The notes: a model not told the origin generated them from the sequence alone. Shown: positions 34,803 to 43,746, counted from the first letter of the stretch. The stretch: 43,855 bases of DNA from an uncultured Bacteroidales bacterium (GCA_944326255.1 CALVDG010000019.1:1-43855), one strand, 5' to 3'. Program-made: numbers and translations.

Positions 34803-36207
34803 CGGACAGTATCCACTCGGAGATGTCTGTCAGGACTTCGGGCGCAATGGTGGTCTCGATGCGGCCGTATTCTGTAGGCATACCGGTGGTGCAAGGCTGC
34901 AGCAGGTGGTTGAGGCCGGAGTATTCCTTTATCAGGTTGTGCTGGCCGTCGGGCAGGAGTCTGCGGATGTGCTCCAGGTTGACCGGCGGAACCTGCAGGT
35001 CGAGGCTGCCGTTAAGGGCAAATACGGGGCATGTGGTCCGGGAAATGTCCCGGGCGGGTGAGGACTGGAGGAAATACAGCATCCAGGGGTCATCAACGGA
35101 GCTCCAGACGGTGGCGAGGTTGGCGGCTGAGCCGAAGGGAATGTTCTGTGCGTCAAGGGCTGTTATAAGGCTGTCCACCAGTGTCTCCGGACTGTCTGTG
35201 GAATATCCGTCCACTTTCATCCTGAGCATGGCGGCGAGGACGCGGCTGTAGTTGTCGGCTGACGCGGGGGTGAATCCCGACTTGGTGAGTATCAGGCGGT
35301 TCTGCTCCACGAGGATGCTGTCGCCCCGCATTCCGGGGCCGGCCATGCTGATGATGAAATCCGCCTCCTCCGCGGCTCCCAGCATGAACACGATCTGGCC
35401 GCCCTCGCTGTGTCCCAAAGCTCCTATCTTGTCGAATTCCCCGAGGCTCCGGAGGTACCTGATGCCGGCCAGGGCATCCTGCATATTGGTCTGAGTGGTG
35501 ATTTCTACCGTGCCTCTTTCGGACTCTCCCATGCCGCGGTCATCGTAGCGCAGGGAGGCTATGCCGTGGCGGGCGAGCCAGTCGGCCAGTACGAGGAAGG
35601 GCTTGTGGCTGAATAGCTCCTCGTCCCGGTTCTGCGAGCCGCTGCCGGTAATCATCAGTACTGCGGGTATGTGCTTGGAGTTTGAGCTATTGTCGTCATA
35701 ACCCACAGGGTAGGTGAGGGTTCCAGCCATGACCGCTCCGTCCGCCCCGCTGGAGAACGTGACTTCCTCGCTCCGGTAGGGATACGGCGGCTGCGGCTCC
35801 TGCGGCCGGTTCAGCACCGGCAGTCCCATCTGGAGAACCAGCGGAAACTGCATCCCCATCTGGGTGAAGACCCCTTGGATTTCCCCTGACGGCCTGCTGC
35901 CCTGAGGCACTTCATGCAGTACCAGCCTTCCCTGGTAGGCCGCCCCGAGCATCGGTATTGTCACCGATACGGAGTCATTGTCCAGCAGCGCGATTTCTCC
36001 GGGTATGCCCTCGGCGCCCTGGTCCGGACTGTCGAGGAAGAAATGTGTCTTTCCAAGCGAGTCCACGGTGAAATGGAATACCAGCGTGAGGCTGCTACCC
36101 CCGGCCTCCAGTTTGCCGTTCCACGAGCCGAGGAGCCTGCTGCGCTGCGCCCCGGCGGTGACTGAAAGTGTGATGAGACTCAATAATATACAGAGAAATC
36201 GTTTCAT
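34783..36207 (-). CDS. secreted alpha/beta hydrolase
   Basis: A 474-residue protein with signal peptide (MKRFLCILLSLITLSVTAGA), an N-terminal beta-rich domain (about residues 22-125), and an alpha/beta-hydrolase domain. Catalytic residues are visible: Ser in LGHSEGGQI, Asp in NGSLDLQVP and His in SGLNHLLQP. The GSGSQNRDE and ASLRYDDRGMGES segments are typical of the family annotated as alpha/beta hydrolase or acyl-peptidase-like in Bacteroidetes. Substrate unknown; an esterase is likely. The start at 36207 gives a clean signal peptide and lies 18 nt after a TATATTTG box. Confidence 0.85.
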   Translation of the reverse strand: MKRFLCILLSLITLSVTAGAQRSRLLGSWNGKLEAGGSSLTLVFHFTVDSLGKTHFFLDSPDQGAEGIPGEIALLDNDSVSVTIPMLGAAYQGRLVLHEVPQGSRPSGEIQGVFTQMGMQFPLVLQMGLPVLNRPQEPQPPYPYRSEEVTFSSGADGAVMAGTLTYPVGYDDNSSNSKHIPAVLMITGSGSQNRDEELFSHKPFLVLADWLARHGIASLRYDDRGMGESERGTVEITTQTNMQDALAGIRYLRSLGEFDKIGALGHSEGGQIVFMLGAAEEADFIISMAGPGMRGDSILVEQNRLILTKSGFTPASADNYSRVLAAMLRMKVDGYSTDSPETLVDSLITALDAQNIPFGSAANLATVWSSVDDPWMLYFLQSSPARDISRTTCPVFALNGSLDLQVPPVNLEHIRRLLPDGQHNLIKEYSGLNHLLQPCTTGMPTEYGRIETTIAPEVLTDISEWILSVTDLSR

Positions 36208-36225
36208 GATAAAGTCGTTTTTATG

Positions 36226-36265
36226 CAAATATATGCAATAATTACATGATTTTACTATAAATTTG
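36226..36265. promoter_or_regulatory. divergent -7 boxes between the hydrolase and the GHKL/STAS pair
   Basis: CAAATATA (36226-36233) is TATATTTG for the minus-strand hydrolase. TAAATTTG (36258-36265) serves the plus-strand ATPase gene, whose ATG (36277) is 11 nt on. The 24-bp gap between the boxes means the promoters share control space. Confidence 0.55.
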
Positions 36266-36276
36266 TGTCAATTAAC

Positions 36277-36939
36277 ATGTTGGGTATGAATATTGATGGA
36301 TTGGTAAGTAAGTATTTCGGGGAATGTGACTCGTTGCCGATTATAGAAATGTTTGATAGTGAAAGTATCCATGCTGTCTACAAAAATGTAGTGGATATGC
36401 TTAAAATGCAAATGGATATAGAACTGGGAGTACTGCAGATATTCAGTTACTGTCTATATGAAATATTGGACAACGTTATAACACATTCTACGAAGTCGTG
36501 TGGTATGGTAGTCCTAAAATATTCGCCTGAGGATGCTAAGATACAGATTATGGTGGTGGACGATGGCATAGGGATACATCGTTCATTGACGCAGAATGAG
36601 ATTTACAAGGATGTGTCCGAGGAGGAATCTCTTATGAGGTGTATGCAGGATAAGGTGACAGATGGAAAAGGCATGGGATTTGGTTTGTATTCATTGGCAT
36701 GTGCGATGCGGCAAGTGGGTGTTGTGTTGAAATTGCATTCCGGCAGCCACATCCTTATATCTGACGGGAAAGGAAATAGTGTAAAGGCTACTGATTTTTG
36801 GCAAGGTACGATTATGTATTTTGAATTGTGCTCTGACAGGGAAATAGATCCGAATAGTGTATTGGAGAATAGAATAGATGCTGTGTCGGAGTTCAATGAT
36901 GAATTTATGGAGTCAGATGATATATATAACCTTTGGTAA
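36277..36939 (+). CDS. GHKL-type ATP-binding protein (anti-sigma-factor/kinase-like)
   Basis: The 220-residue soluble protein contains a HATPase_c Bergerat fold. The N box is LYEILDNVITHS (about residues 62-73), the G1 box VVDDGIGIHRS (about 95-105) and the G2 box DGKGMGFGLYSLA (about 129-141). It has no phospho-acceptor histidine domain, membrane segment or sensor, so it resembles stand-alone ATPases of the SpoIIAB/RsbW type rather than a sensor kinase. The first 55 residues are not recognised. The STAS-like gene follows 8 bp later. Its low GC against GC-rich neighbours suggests acquisition. ATG 36277 is preferred to GTG 36265, which overlaps the -7 box; ATG 36286 is also possible. Confidence 0.8.
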   Translation: MLGMNIDGLVSKYFGECDSLPIIEMFDSESIHAVYKNVVDMLKMQMDIELGVLQIFSYCLYEILDNVITHSTKSCGMVVLKYSPEDAKIQIMVVDDGIGIHRSLTQNEIYKDVSEEESLMRCMQDKVTDGKGMGFGLYSLACAMRQVGVVLKLHSGSHILISDGKGNSVKATDFWQGTIMYFELCSDREIDPNSVLENRIDAVSEFNDEFMESDDIYNLW

Positions 36940-36947
36940 AGCAAGAT

Positions 36948-37244
36948 ATGGTGACATTCAGATTTATAACAGTAGGCGAGAATCTTGGAACGCGAAAACT
37001 GGGAGAGAAAACGAGGAATGAACTATTGCCTCTTTTGCGCGGTGATGAACGTGTGATACTTGATTTTGAAGGAGTCAATATTGTTTCCAATTCATTCGCG
37101 GATGAATGCTTGGCTAAATTGTTGCTGTTTATGCCATTGGAGGACTTGAAGAAAAAAACGACATTCCGCGGACTTAATGACTTTGTGCAAATGAATATAG
37201 CCGTAGCTTTCAAACGAAGAATACAGGCAATGGGTAAGCATTGA
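36948..37244 (+). CDS. STAS-like protein (DUF4325)
   Basis: The 98-residue protein matches the DUF4325 STAS-like family through ERVILDFEGVNIVSNSFADE (about residues 36-55), the strand-helix segment where anti-sigma-factor antagonists carry their phosphorylated serine or threonine; here the candidates are Ser49 and Ser51. ATG 36948 starts 8 nt after the ATPase stop, and a TTG start at 36933 is less likely. Together with the ATPase it resembles an antagonist/kinase pair of the SpoIIAA/SpoIIAB kind. No sigma factor is next to it. Confidence 0.78.
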   Translation: MVTFRFITVGENLGTRKLGEKTRNELLPLLRGDERVILDFEGVNIVSNSFADECLAKLLLFMPLEDLKKKTTFRGLNDFVQMNIAVAFKRRIQAMGKH

Positions 37245-37246
37245 GG

Positions 37247-37552
37247 TTACTGCAAAGGCTGGCGGTGTCTCAGGTATCTCAGTGTTATGATCAGGATGTC
37301 GGCCACGATGTGGAGACCGCCGGCAATCCAGAGCGTTAAGCACTCCTCGAGGCCGCAGAACAGCATCAGGTGGGCCAGTATCATGAAGAACAGAAAGTCT
37401 TTCGCCAGGTAGTTGATGAAATCCATACCGTCATTGAACTGGAAATAGAACATTTTATTCTTTGCTTCCGGATTTACATGAAGTATACGATAAAATGCGA
37501 ACAGCAGCAGGGCGTTTGCAACGGCCATTGCAATTAAAAACAAGTCCATCAT
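37247..37552 (-). CDS. small three-helix membrane protein
   Basis: The 101-residue protein has three hydrophobic segments: MMDLFLIAMAVANALLLFAF, FLFFMILAHLMLFCG and LTLWIAGGLHIVADILIITL. No family is recognised. The start at 37552 begins 24 nt after a minus-strand TAAATTTG box; the longer open frame upstream runs antisense through the next gene and is rejected. It ends 2 bp from the STAS-like stop (convergent) and is divergent from the beta-propeller gene. Confidence 0.65.
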   Translation of the reverse strand: MMDLFLIAMAVANALLLFAFYRILHVNPEAKNKMFYFQFNDGMDFINYLAKDFLFFMILAHLMLFCGLEECLTLWIAGGLHIVADILIITLRYLRHRQPLQ

Positions 37553-37576
37553 GATAGTAATGTTAAAGGTTGTATG

Positions 37577-37584
37577 CAAATTTA
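37577..37584 (-). promoter_or_regulatory. -7 box of the small membrane protein gene
   Basis: CAAATTTA reads TAAATTTG on the minus strand, 24 nt before the start at 37552. Confidence 0.45.
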
Positions 37585-37595
37585 TATATAGAGCT

Positions 37596-38675
37596 ATGAG
37601 CAAAATACATTGTGCCCTAGTGGCTGTTGCGGCCGTCATGTTGGCCTCGTGTGTGGCCAGGACCGGGATGCCGGAATTCTCCGTTTTCGATAAGTTTGCT
37701 ATGAATGAGGCCGTGCAGGTGTCTTCAGATGCCCTGATCGAGGATGTGTCGGTCGTGAGGCTCGACGCTTCCGAGGGGGCTCCCATCCTGGGCGTGATAG
37801 AGGATGTGTGCGAGTCGGAGAATGCTTACTACATCGTGTCGTCCGATATGGTCTACAGGTATGCCAAGGACGGAAGTTTCGTCAGGCGTATCGGCGCCAA
37901 GGGCCGCGGTCCCGGCGAGTATCTGAATCCTCGTGGCATAGGCGTCAGCGGCGGCCGGCTCTATGTGTTCGACTACAATACCCAGAATATCCTGACCTAC
38001 GGGGAGGACGGCAGTTTCATCGGCAGTTCCAGCCAGTCGGCACTGATGAACTCCGGCATCTATCTTTCCTCATTTTTCTTCAGCGGAGGTGACATGATTC
38101 TCTACTATTCCTCCAACTCTCCCGTGCAGGATATGCTGCGCTGGGATGCCGCTTCGGATGAGCTTGCTGTGATTTCCAGACGGAGCCGCGAGATGCTGCC
38201 GCTAGAGGTCATAATAGGGGAGAACTACATTTTCGGAGACAGGGACAATCCATTTATCTACAACAACTTCAATGATACCGTTTATGTACTTGATGACGGC
38301 CGTCCCGAGCCTTCGATGCTCATGCGGCTGGGAAAATACCGCTACGAGTACAGCGACCTGACTTTTGAGGGCATGATGTCCCTGAGTGCGCCCCGCATGA
38401 ACATTCTGTGGATCGCCGCAGCCGGAGAGAACATACTCATAGCCTATTCCGTCGTCAATCTCGGAGATGAAAGCTCCGCCTTCCTCGGCCTCTACAACAC
38501 CCGCACAGGAGAATATTCCCAGAATGTGGAAATCACCGGCATCCCGGAGGACTTCGCCGCCATCACCCCCACGGAGAGGCTCTTCGAGGGTATGCAGGAC
38601 GATGAACTGCTGTCGGTACGGCCCGTATCGGATACCGGCGACGAGTATGTGATAATCAAATACCGCTTCAAATGA
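37596..38675 (+). CDS. 6-bladed beta-propeller lipoprotein
   Basis: The 359-residue lipoprotein has a signal peptide with lipobox MLASC (Cys about residue 19). It fits the Bacteroidetes 6-bladed beta-propeller family: VVRLDASEGAPILGVIEDV, YYIVSSDMVYRYAKDGSFVR, RIGAKGRGPGEYLNPRGIGV (the hallmark G.GPGEY) and RLYVFDYNTQNILTYGEDG. Members occur at the outer membrane, often by nutrient-uptake or signalling genes; the ligand is unknown. ATG 37596 is chosen because it gives the signal peptide; the frame is open to 37551. Confidence 0.85.
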   Translation: MSKIHCALVAVAAVMLASCVARTGMPEFSVFDKFAMNEAVQVSSDALIEDVSVVRLDASEGAPILGVIEDVCESENAYYIVSSDMVYRYAKDGSFVRRIGAKGRGPGEYLNPRGIGVSGGRLYVFDYNTQNILTYGEDGSFIGSSSQSALMNSGIYLSSFFFSGGDMILYYSSNSPVQDMLRWDAASDELAVISRRSREMLPLEVIIGENYIFGDRDNPFIYNNFNDTVYVLDDGRPEPSMLMRLGKYRYEYSDLTFEGMMSLSAPRMNILWIAAAGENILIAYSVVNLGDESSAFLGLYNTRTGEYSQNVEITGIPEDFAAITPTERLFEGMQDDELLSVRPVSDTGDEYVIIKYRFK

Positions 38676-39089
38676 GGAACTGTTCCCCCGTCAATGCAGG
38701 AAAATCTCGGGCGATAGAGCTCACTCTGTGCGTGTTTGACTTGAAGTTGCAGTCTTGCTCACGAAGTCGTCAGCCTTGCGCAATCCGGAGGACTCTATTT
38801 CCACTGAGTGATTTACGGTATATGGAGTGTAATGGTAAGTAGAAGAGCAGGCTGAATTTGTAAGATGGTTATATTCAGACGGATATGATTTTGACGAGTT
38901 CTTTTCGGACGTTTCGGAGTGCGCGAAAAGAACTCGTTGTATCGGTAAGAATCTGTTTATTAGTTCTTTATGTGTAAGAGGGTGCTGCAGTATTTACCGT
39001 TGCCCGGGCACCTGGGAAAACTATGAACCTTTTATTCCTCAGGTCCAGCAGGATAATCGTAAGAGTGAGAGACAGTTTCATTGTGACGG
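38676..39089. other. 414-bp gap between convergent genes, with a strong stem-loop
   Basis: No credible coding frame on either strand; a 77-codon minus-strand frame at 39032-39265 is a shadow of the next gene. The one clear structure is a hairpin: ACGAGTTCTTTTCG (38894-38907) with its perfect complement CGAAAAGAACTCGT (38924-38937) and a 16-nt loop. Neither side has a T-run. GCCCGGGC is near 39003. The stretch could be a terminator region or the remains of a lost gene. Confidence 0.6.
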
Positions 39090-40115
39090 TTATAACTTGT
39101 ATACGAATAATTCGGGGTTGTCGCCATAAGTGAAGAGGAATATCCTGCCTCCTTTCTCATCCACTGCGCAGTGGCCGCTTCGGTCCAGAAGCAGTCTTTC
39201 CATCGGTTTGCCTGATATGCTGAACACATCCAGAATAGCATCGGGGGTGTCTTCACCGGATGCAAATATGAAGCCGTCGAGATTCTCCAGAAAGACCCTC
39301 TTCCCTACATGGATATATCCCCCGTAGTATTTCCGCTGACTTTCGAGTATGTCTCCCTGGAGATTACGGGCTAACTCTTCGGAAAATCCCGGCTCTTCGA
39401 AGGATGTGGAGACGGCTTTGCCGGTTTCGGTATTCAGGAACAGGATTTCCCCGTAGAAGCTGTATCCGAATACTATCGTGCTGCCGTTGCCGGAGGCCGC
39501 TCCAAGATACGGAAGCCAGTCCCCGCCTGTTTTGTTCAGGTAACAGACGGGCTTTATCGTGTCGTCGTCCTCAGTCCTGTTAAGGCTGTAGTTGGAATCA
39601 TCCCCGACCTCGAGGAAGTAAAAATATCCGTCCAGCAGGCATACCGGTGCGGTGAAGGAATAATTGAATACATGGCCTTTTGTCTTTTGCTCCAATGCTT
39701 CCAGTTCCTTCAGTTCCGCAGTCTCTGTGATGCCGTAGAATCTGTTTGCGCTCATTATGGAAACACCGCATATATACCCTTCGGTGTCCATTGGAAACAG
39801 CATGATCTTGTCATATATGGTTACACCGGGCAGACTCAGTGTGCCTTTCAGAACGATGTCCTCTTCCTTTACGGAGTAAACGGATACGGAACTGGAAACA
39901 GAGCCGGCCTCTCTGTCCTCGATTTTGCTTAGAGTGACGATGTGGCCGTTGTTTGAGAGTACTGAGTTTATCGGTGTGTCCGGGATGTCCATGCGGACAG
40001 GCGTTCCGCTTAAAGCGGTTTCCTTAAATGTGCTGCCGTCTTTTGGGGAGGAGCAGGCATTTAGTACCGAAAGGGCCAGTGCTGCGGAGGTGAGAATTAT
40101 GGTCAGATGCTTCAT
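39090..40115 (-). CDS. beta-propeller-like lipoprotein
   Basis: The 341-residue protein has a lipoprotein signal (LALSVLNAC, Cys about residue 21) followed by SSPKDG. It is beta-rich with repeated strand motifs (GHIVTLSKIEDR, YFYFLEVGDDSNYSLNR, STIVFGYSFYGEILFLNTET, KRVFLENLDGFIFA, GRIFLFTYGDNPELFVY), consistent with a TolB/BF3164-like propeller. The family assignment is moderate. It is the last gene of a three-gene operon, 29 bp after the TonB-receptor-like gene, and probably sits at the outer membrane with that protein. Confidence 0.7.
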   Translation of the reverse strand: MKHLTIILTSAALALSVLNACSSPKDGSTFKETALSGTPVRMDIPDTPINSVLSNNGHIVTLSKIEDREAGSVSSSVSVYSVKEEDIVLKGTLSLPGVTIYDKIMLFPMDTEGYICGVSIMSANRFYGITETAELKELEALEQKTKGHVFNYSFTAPVCLLDGYFYFLEVGDDSNYSLNRTEDDDTIKPVCYLNKTGGDWLPYLGAASGNGSTIVFGYSFYGEILFLNTETGKAVSTSFEEPGFSEELARNLQGDILESQRKYYGGYIHVGKRVFLENLDGFIFASGEDTPDAILDVFSISGKPMERLLLDRSGHCAVDEKGGRIFLFTYGDNPELFVYKL

Positions 40116-40144
40116 GGGTGAAAATTTTTAATTTGTCAGAATAA

Positions 40145-42805
40145 TCAGAAAGTTACGAACATCTTGAGCAAATAGCTTCTGGGCCGGATGAGGTAGTCGG
40201 TGAAGAAGCTGCTGGCGGCGGAGAGCACGGAGTAGACGTACTCGCGGGTGTCCAGGAGGTTGGAGCAGGTGAGCTCCCAGCGGAAACGCTTCCACTTGTA
40301 GCTGAGGGCGGCGTCCAGAAGGACGAAGTCACTGGACGCGGTGGATGCGCTGTTGTGGTAGTGCTCTCCGGTCAGGGAGAGACCGATGCCGGCGGGAAGG
40401 CGGAAGCTGAGGGTGAGGTCGTTGGAGGCGGTCAGCAGCGGGGTGAGGTTCTCGCCCGAGGCCTGCCGGGAGAGGAAGTACATCACGCTGCCGTTGTATG
40501 TCAGTCCGAGGAACTTGAACGGGGACAGGGAGATGTCCAGCCCGGCGGAGTATCCCTGCATGTTCATCCTCGCCACCTGCTCCTGCAGCAGGAAGGGTGA
40601 GTCCGTCCATGAGGCTCCGAGCTCCAGCTTGGCGGTCAGGTCTTTCCAGTAGAATCCCTTGCTCAGCTCGATGCCGGCGCTGACGGTGTGGGAAAGTTCC
40701 CCGGTGCGTGTTGTCAGGGTGGTGGAGTAGATGCCGTCGAAGTCGTATCCGTAGAGGATGTCCGGCTTGGTGAGGGAGTATCCCGCGCTGAGGTTGAGGA
40801 ACAGCATGCTGAAGATGTCCTTGTAGCTGAGTCCGAGAGAGAAATGATTGCGCATGCCTTCGGTCAGGTCCGCGGCGTACCGGGTCAGGCTGCGGTAGTC
40901 GCTCAGGACGGCGCCGCCGTAGAGGGTGGATATCTCCGGCATGGACCAGCTCATGGAGTAGCCGAGGTTGATGTCGGTGGAGGCCGCGGGCTTTATCTTC
41001 ATGCTGACGCTGGGCTCGGCGAACACCTTGTGCCTAGACGTTCGCGTGCTTCCCAGCCTGTCGTCGAGGAACGTCATGTAGTAGGCCACGGGGATGAATA
41101 TGCTGAGGTCCACGTGCAGGGAGGTGTAGTAGGCGTAGACGGCAGGGGCTACCCTGAGGCGGTGCATCATCAGGCGGTTGGCGGCATCGGAAGGGGCTTC
41201 GAGCTGTCCCAAGGGGGTGCTGAGGCGGCTGTCGAGGCTGCCCAGCCGGTAGCTGGCCGAGAGGGTGGGCTCTATCCTCATGTCCCACAGCCGGAAACTG
41301 GTGACGTTGCCGGCGAACAGGGATGCCGTGAAGGCGTCCGCGGTGACGTCCTGCACGGCTCCGGCCCACTGCCCTCCGTCCCGGGCTATTGCCAGGGAGT
41401 ACGGCGTGTGCTCATAGGCGGCGCGGGCGTTGATCTCGAAGGCGCTCTTCTCCCCGCTGCGCCTGATCAGGCTGGCCGTGCTGGATGCCCTGAGCGTGGT
41501 GCGGTCGAAGTCCTGGCCGATGCCGTTGACAGAGGACGCTATGTCGAGGAACTCGGCGGAGAAGATGTTGCGGTTGTCCACGTAGAGGCGGTCCCCGTTG
41601 CTCTTGAAGCTGAGCTCGGCGTTGACCTTGTCGGTGCCGATGACGTTGGAGATGCCCTCCCGTATGAGGTTGACGGAGGAGTCGGGGAGCATCCACCGGG
41701 TCTCGGAGGTGTTGTCGCGCAGCTCTGTGTCGTTGAGGTATGAGAGGTTGAGGTTGATGTCCGTGCCCCCGGAGGTGCGGAAGAGCTCGTTGAGGGAGGC
41801 GGAGTACGATGTGTTGCGGTAGTAGCTGTCCTTGTCGATGGCCGGGGGCGAGGCGAGCGTGGCGGAGGAGAGCACCGGGTTGAGCCTGCCGGTGCCGGAG
41901 GTGAGGTCCTCCAGCTCGTACGCGAGGTCGTCGCCGGTGTTGTTGGTCTTGCCGGTGAGGATGTGCTGGCTGCTGTGTCCGAAGTACATGGGCGCGGCCT
42001 CGGCGTTCCACAGGCCTCCGTCCCCGTAGCCGCCTCCCGCGGCCGCCGAGAGCAGGAATACTCCCCGCGAGGAGGCCTTGAGCTTGAGGTTGATGTAGGT
42101 CTTGTCGGAGGGCACGAGGTCCTTGAGGGCCTTGATGGCCTGGTGGTTCTCGAGAATCTCCACCGAGGCGATGTGGTCCGGGGAGATGTTGCGCGTGGCG
42201 ATGCCGTAGCGGCCCTTGAGCAGGTCCATGCCGTCGATGGTCAGCCCCGCTATGGGCTTGGCCTTGTAGAGTATCTGTCCGTTGTCCCTGACCGTGATGC
42301 CGGGCAGCTTGCGTAGTACGTCCTCGATGACCAGGTCCTCCTGGGCACGGAAGGATGCTACATTGTAGGATACGGTGTCGTCGCCCTTCATCTCCATCTT
42401 GGGGGCCTTGACCGTTACCTCGTCCAGCTCGAAGATGGACTCCTCCACCTCGAAGTCATGCTGCCCGCTGACATTGGGCACGGTGCGGCGCACGGCCTTT
42501 ACGCTCATGCCGGAGACAGCGATGACCACGCTGTCGGCTCCGGAGCGGATGCTGAGGGTGTAGTGACCCTTTCCGTCGGTGGTGGTGTAGCCTATGGCCA
42601 CCCCGTCCTCCGTCCGGCTGACAATGACGTAGCATATTGCGGGCTCGGAGGAGCCGGCGTAGCGGATGCTGCCCTTGAAGGTGGTCAGGGGCAGCTCCTG
42701 TGCGGAGGTGGTCCGGGCAGCGCTGCAGAGGAGGATGAGGGCCAGGAGGGCAGGAAGGAATGCGGCTGCTCCGGCGGTATGGGCGGGTGTCGGTCGTGCT
42801 GTCAT
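40145..42805 (-). CDS. TonB-dependent-receptor-like outer-membrane protein
   Basis: The 886-residue protein has a signal peptide (to about residue 35, TTSAQ), a carboxypeptidase-regulatory-like beta-sandwich (FKGSIRYAGSSEPAICYVIV, IGYTTTDGKGHYTLSI, about 43-120), and a plug-like domain (IFELDEVTVKAPKMEMKGDD, VIEDVLRKLPGITVRDNGQI, IDGMDLLKG, about 128-240). A long beta-barrel follows, ending in the outer-membrane signature RPRSYLLKMFVTF with terminal Phe. Such proteins commonly pair with GLPGLI proteins. No energy-coupling TonB box is obvious, so transport is unproven. It starts 26 bp after the GLPGLI gene. The transported or bound substrate is unknown. Confidence 0.85.
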   Translation of the reverse strand: MTARPTPAHTAGAAAFLPALLALILLCSAARTTSAQELPLTTFKGSIRYAGSSEPAICYVIVSRTEDGVAIGYTTTDGKGHYTLSIRSGADSVVIAVSGMSVKAVRRTVPNVSGQHDFEVEESIFELDEVTVKAPKMEMKGDDTVSYNVASFRAQEDLVIEDVLRKLPGITVRDNGQILYKAKPIAGLTIDGMDLLKGRYGIATRNISPDHIASVEILENHQAIKALKDLVPSDKTYINLKLKASSRGVFLLSAAAGGGYGDGGLWNAEAAPMYFGHSSQHILTGKTNNTGDDLAYELEDLTSGTGRLNPVLSSATLASPPAIDKDSYYRNTSYSASLNELFRTSGGTDINLNLSYLNDTELRDNTSETRWMLPDSSVNLIREGISNVIGTDKVNAELSFKSNGDRLYVDNRNIFSAEFLDIASSVNGIGQDFDRTTLRASSTASLIRRSGEKSAFEINARAAYEHTPYSLAIARDGGQWAGAVQDVTADAFTASLFAGNVTSFRLWDMRIEPTLSASYRLGSLDSRLSTPLGQLEAPSDAANRLMMHRLRVAPAVYAYYTSLHVDLSIFIPVAYYMTFLDDRLGSTRTSRHKVFAEPSVSMKIKPAASTDINLGYSMSWSMPEISTLYGGAVLSDYRSLTRYAADLTEGMRNHFSLGLSYKDIFSMLFLNLSAGYSLTKPDILYGYDFDGIYSTTLTTRTGELSHTVSAGIELSKGFYWKDLTAKLELGASWTDSPFLLQEQVARMNMQGYSAGLDISLSPFKFLGLTYNGSVMYFLSRQASGENLTPLLTASNDLTLSFRLPAGIGLSLTGEHYHNSASTASSDFVLLDAALSYKWKRFRWELTCSNLLDTREYVYSVLSAASSFFTDYLIRPRSYLLKMFVTF

Positions 42806-42831
42806 GGGATGGGTTCTGTTAGGGATGATTG

Positions 42832-43746
42832 TTACTCAAGTTCTATCGGGTCGTAGTACATGGCTACGGAGTATTCGTTGTCACCGGGCTCTCTCGCACC
42901 TCCTTTCCCGTCAGGCAGAAGAGTCCTGATGCCAGTGTTTTTCAGGAACACAAAAGGACGGAGGTACATGTCCTTCAGGATCTTCGCGGCTTCTTTGGGG
43001 CTGCATTTCTGGAAGAGGTACTGCTTCTCGTAGATGGGCCACGAGCCTTTCTCGATGCCTGTCATGGTCCATGAGAAATGCTTTTCGGAGTCCTCCACTT
43101 TCAGGATCAGTCCGGGCAGGCCGCGGAACTTGTACGGACCGCCGTCCACGGGGATGTCGGGGCAGAACCACGCCGTCCACTCCCGTCCTCCGAATGAGGT
43201 TACGGCTTTCTGGCACTGATAGTCTCCGACCTGCTCCGCCTCGCCTGTAAGGGACCACTGCATGGGAGTGCAGCCGCCCTCATACTGCAGTATCGGACCT
43301 GTCAGCAGGGTTCTGCGGTTGATCCGGTAGCTGTCGCTGAATACGAACAGCTCGATGGGATAGACCGATGAGGAGCCCAAGTTCCTCGGCATCTCCCCGC
43401 GTTCAGTCATTTCGCGGTTCAGCATTTCCCGTGCTTCGAGTATCTGGCTGTAGTCTTTGCGGACCCTGTCTCCGAACTCCACTATGCGTGTGTCGGAGAG
43501 GATCTCCTTTTCGGCGAAGACATGGTCTTCCAGACCTCCGGGTTCGGATGTGCTGTAGAACAGCGCGTCGCGGAAAGTCATCTCGTAGGATACTCTCATA
43601 AATGCGGTGTCAAGGGCGACGGTTTTGTTCCATGTCTGGTTCGGTACGGGGCGGTAAGGAGACTGTGCGCTGCACAGCATGGAGGCGGTGCACAGCATGG
43701 TGATGGCGCAGGTCGTAAGTTTTGCCGGTAATACTGATCTGTTCAT
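42832..43746 (-). CDS. GLPGLI family protein
   Basis: The 304-residue secreted protein has a signal peptide (LTTCAITMLCTASMLCSA) and the diagnostic GPYKFRGLPGLILKVED, containing GLPGLI, at about residues 199-215. Cysteine pairs around YQCQKAVTSF and WFCPDIP are typical. Function is not established. The family is nearly always beside a TonB-receptor-like beta-barrel with a carboxypeptidase-regulatory domain, as here, and may help its assembly or ligand handling. First gene of the minus-strand operon. No convincing -7 box was found in the 109 bp upstream within the window. Confidence 0.9.
   Translation of the reverse strand: MNRSVLPAKLTTCAITMLCTASMLCSAQSPYRPVPNQTWNKTVALDTAFMRVSYEMTFRDALFYSTSEPGGLEDHVFAEKEILSDTRIVEFGDRVRKDYSQILEAREMLNREMTERGEMPRNLGSSSVYPIELFVFSDSYRINRRTLLTGPILQYEGGCTPMQWSLTGEAEQVGDYQCQKAVTSFGGREWTAWFCPDIPVDGGPYKFRGLPGLILKVEDSEKHFSWTMTGIEKGSWPIYEKQYLFQKCSPKEAAKILKDMYLRPFVFLKNTGIRTLLPDGKGGAREPGDNEYSVAMYYDPIELE

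Noticed and set aside
39032..39265. 77-codon minus-strand open frame
   Set aside because: Overlaps the end of the propeller lipoprotein in another frame, with no start signal or domain.
40688..41743. 351-codon plus-strand open frame
   Set aside because: Antisense to the TonB-receptor-like gene; Val/Gly/Glu-rich shadow.
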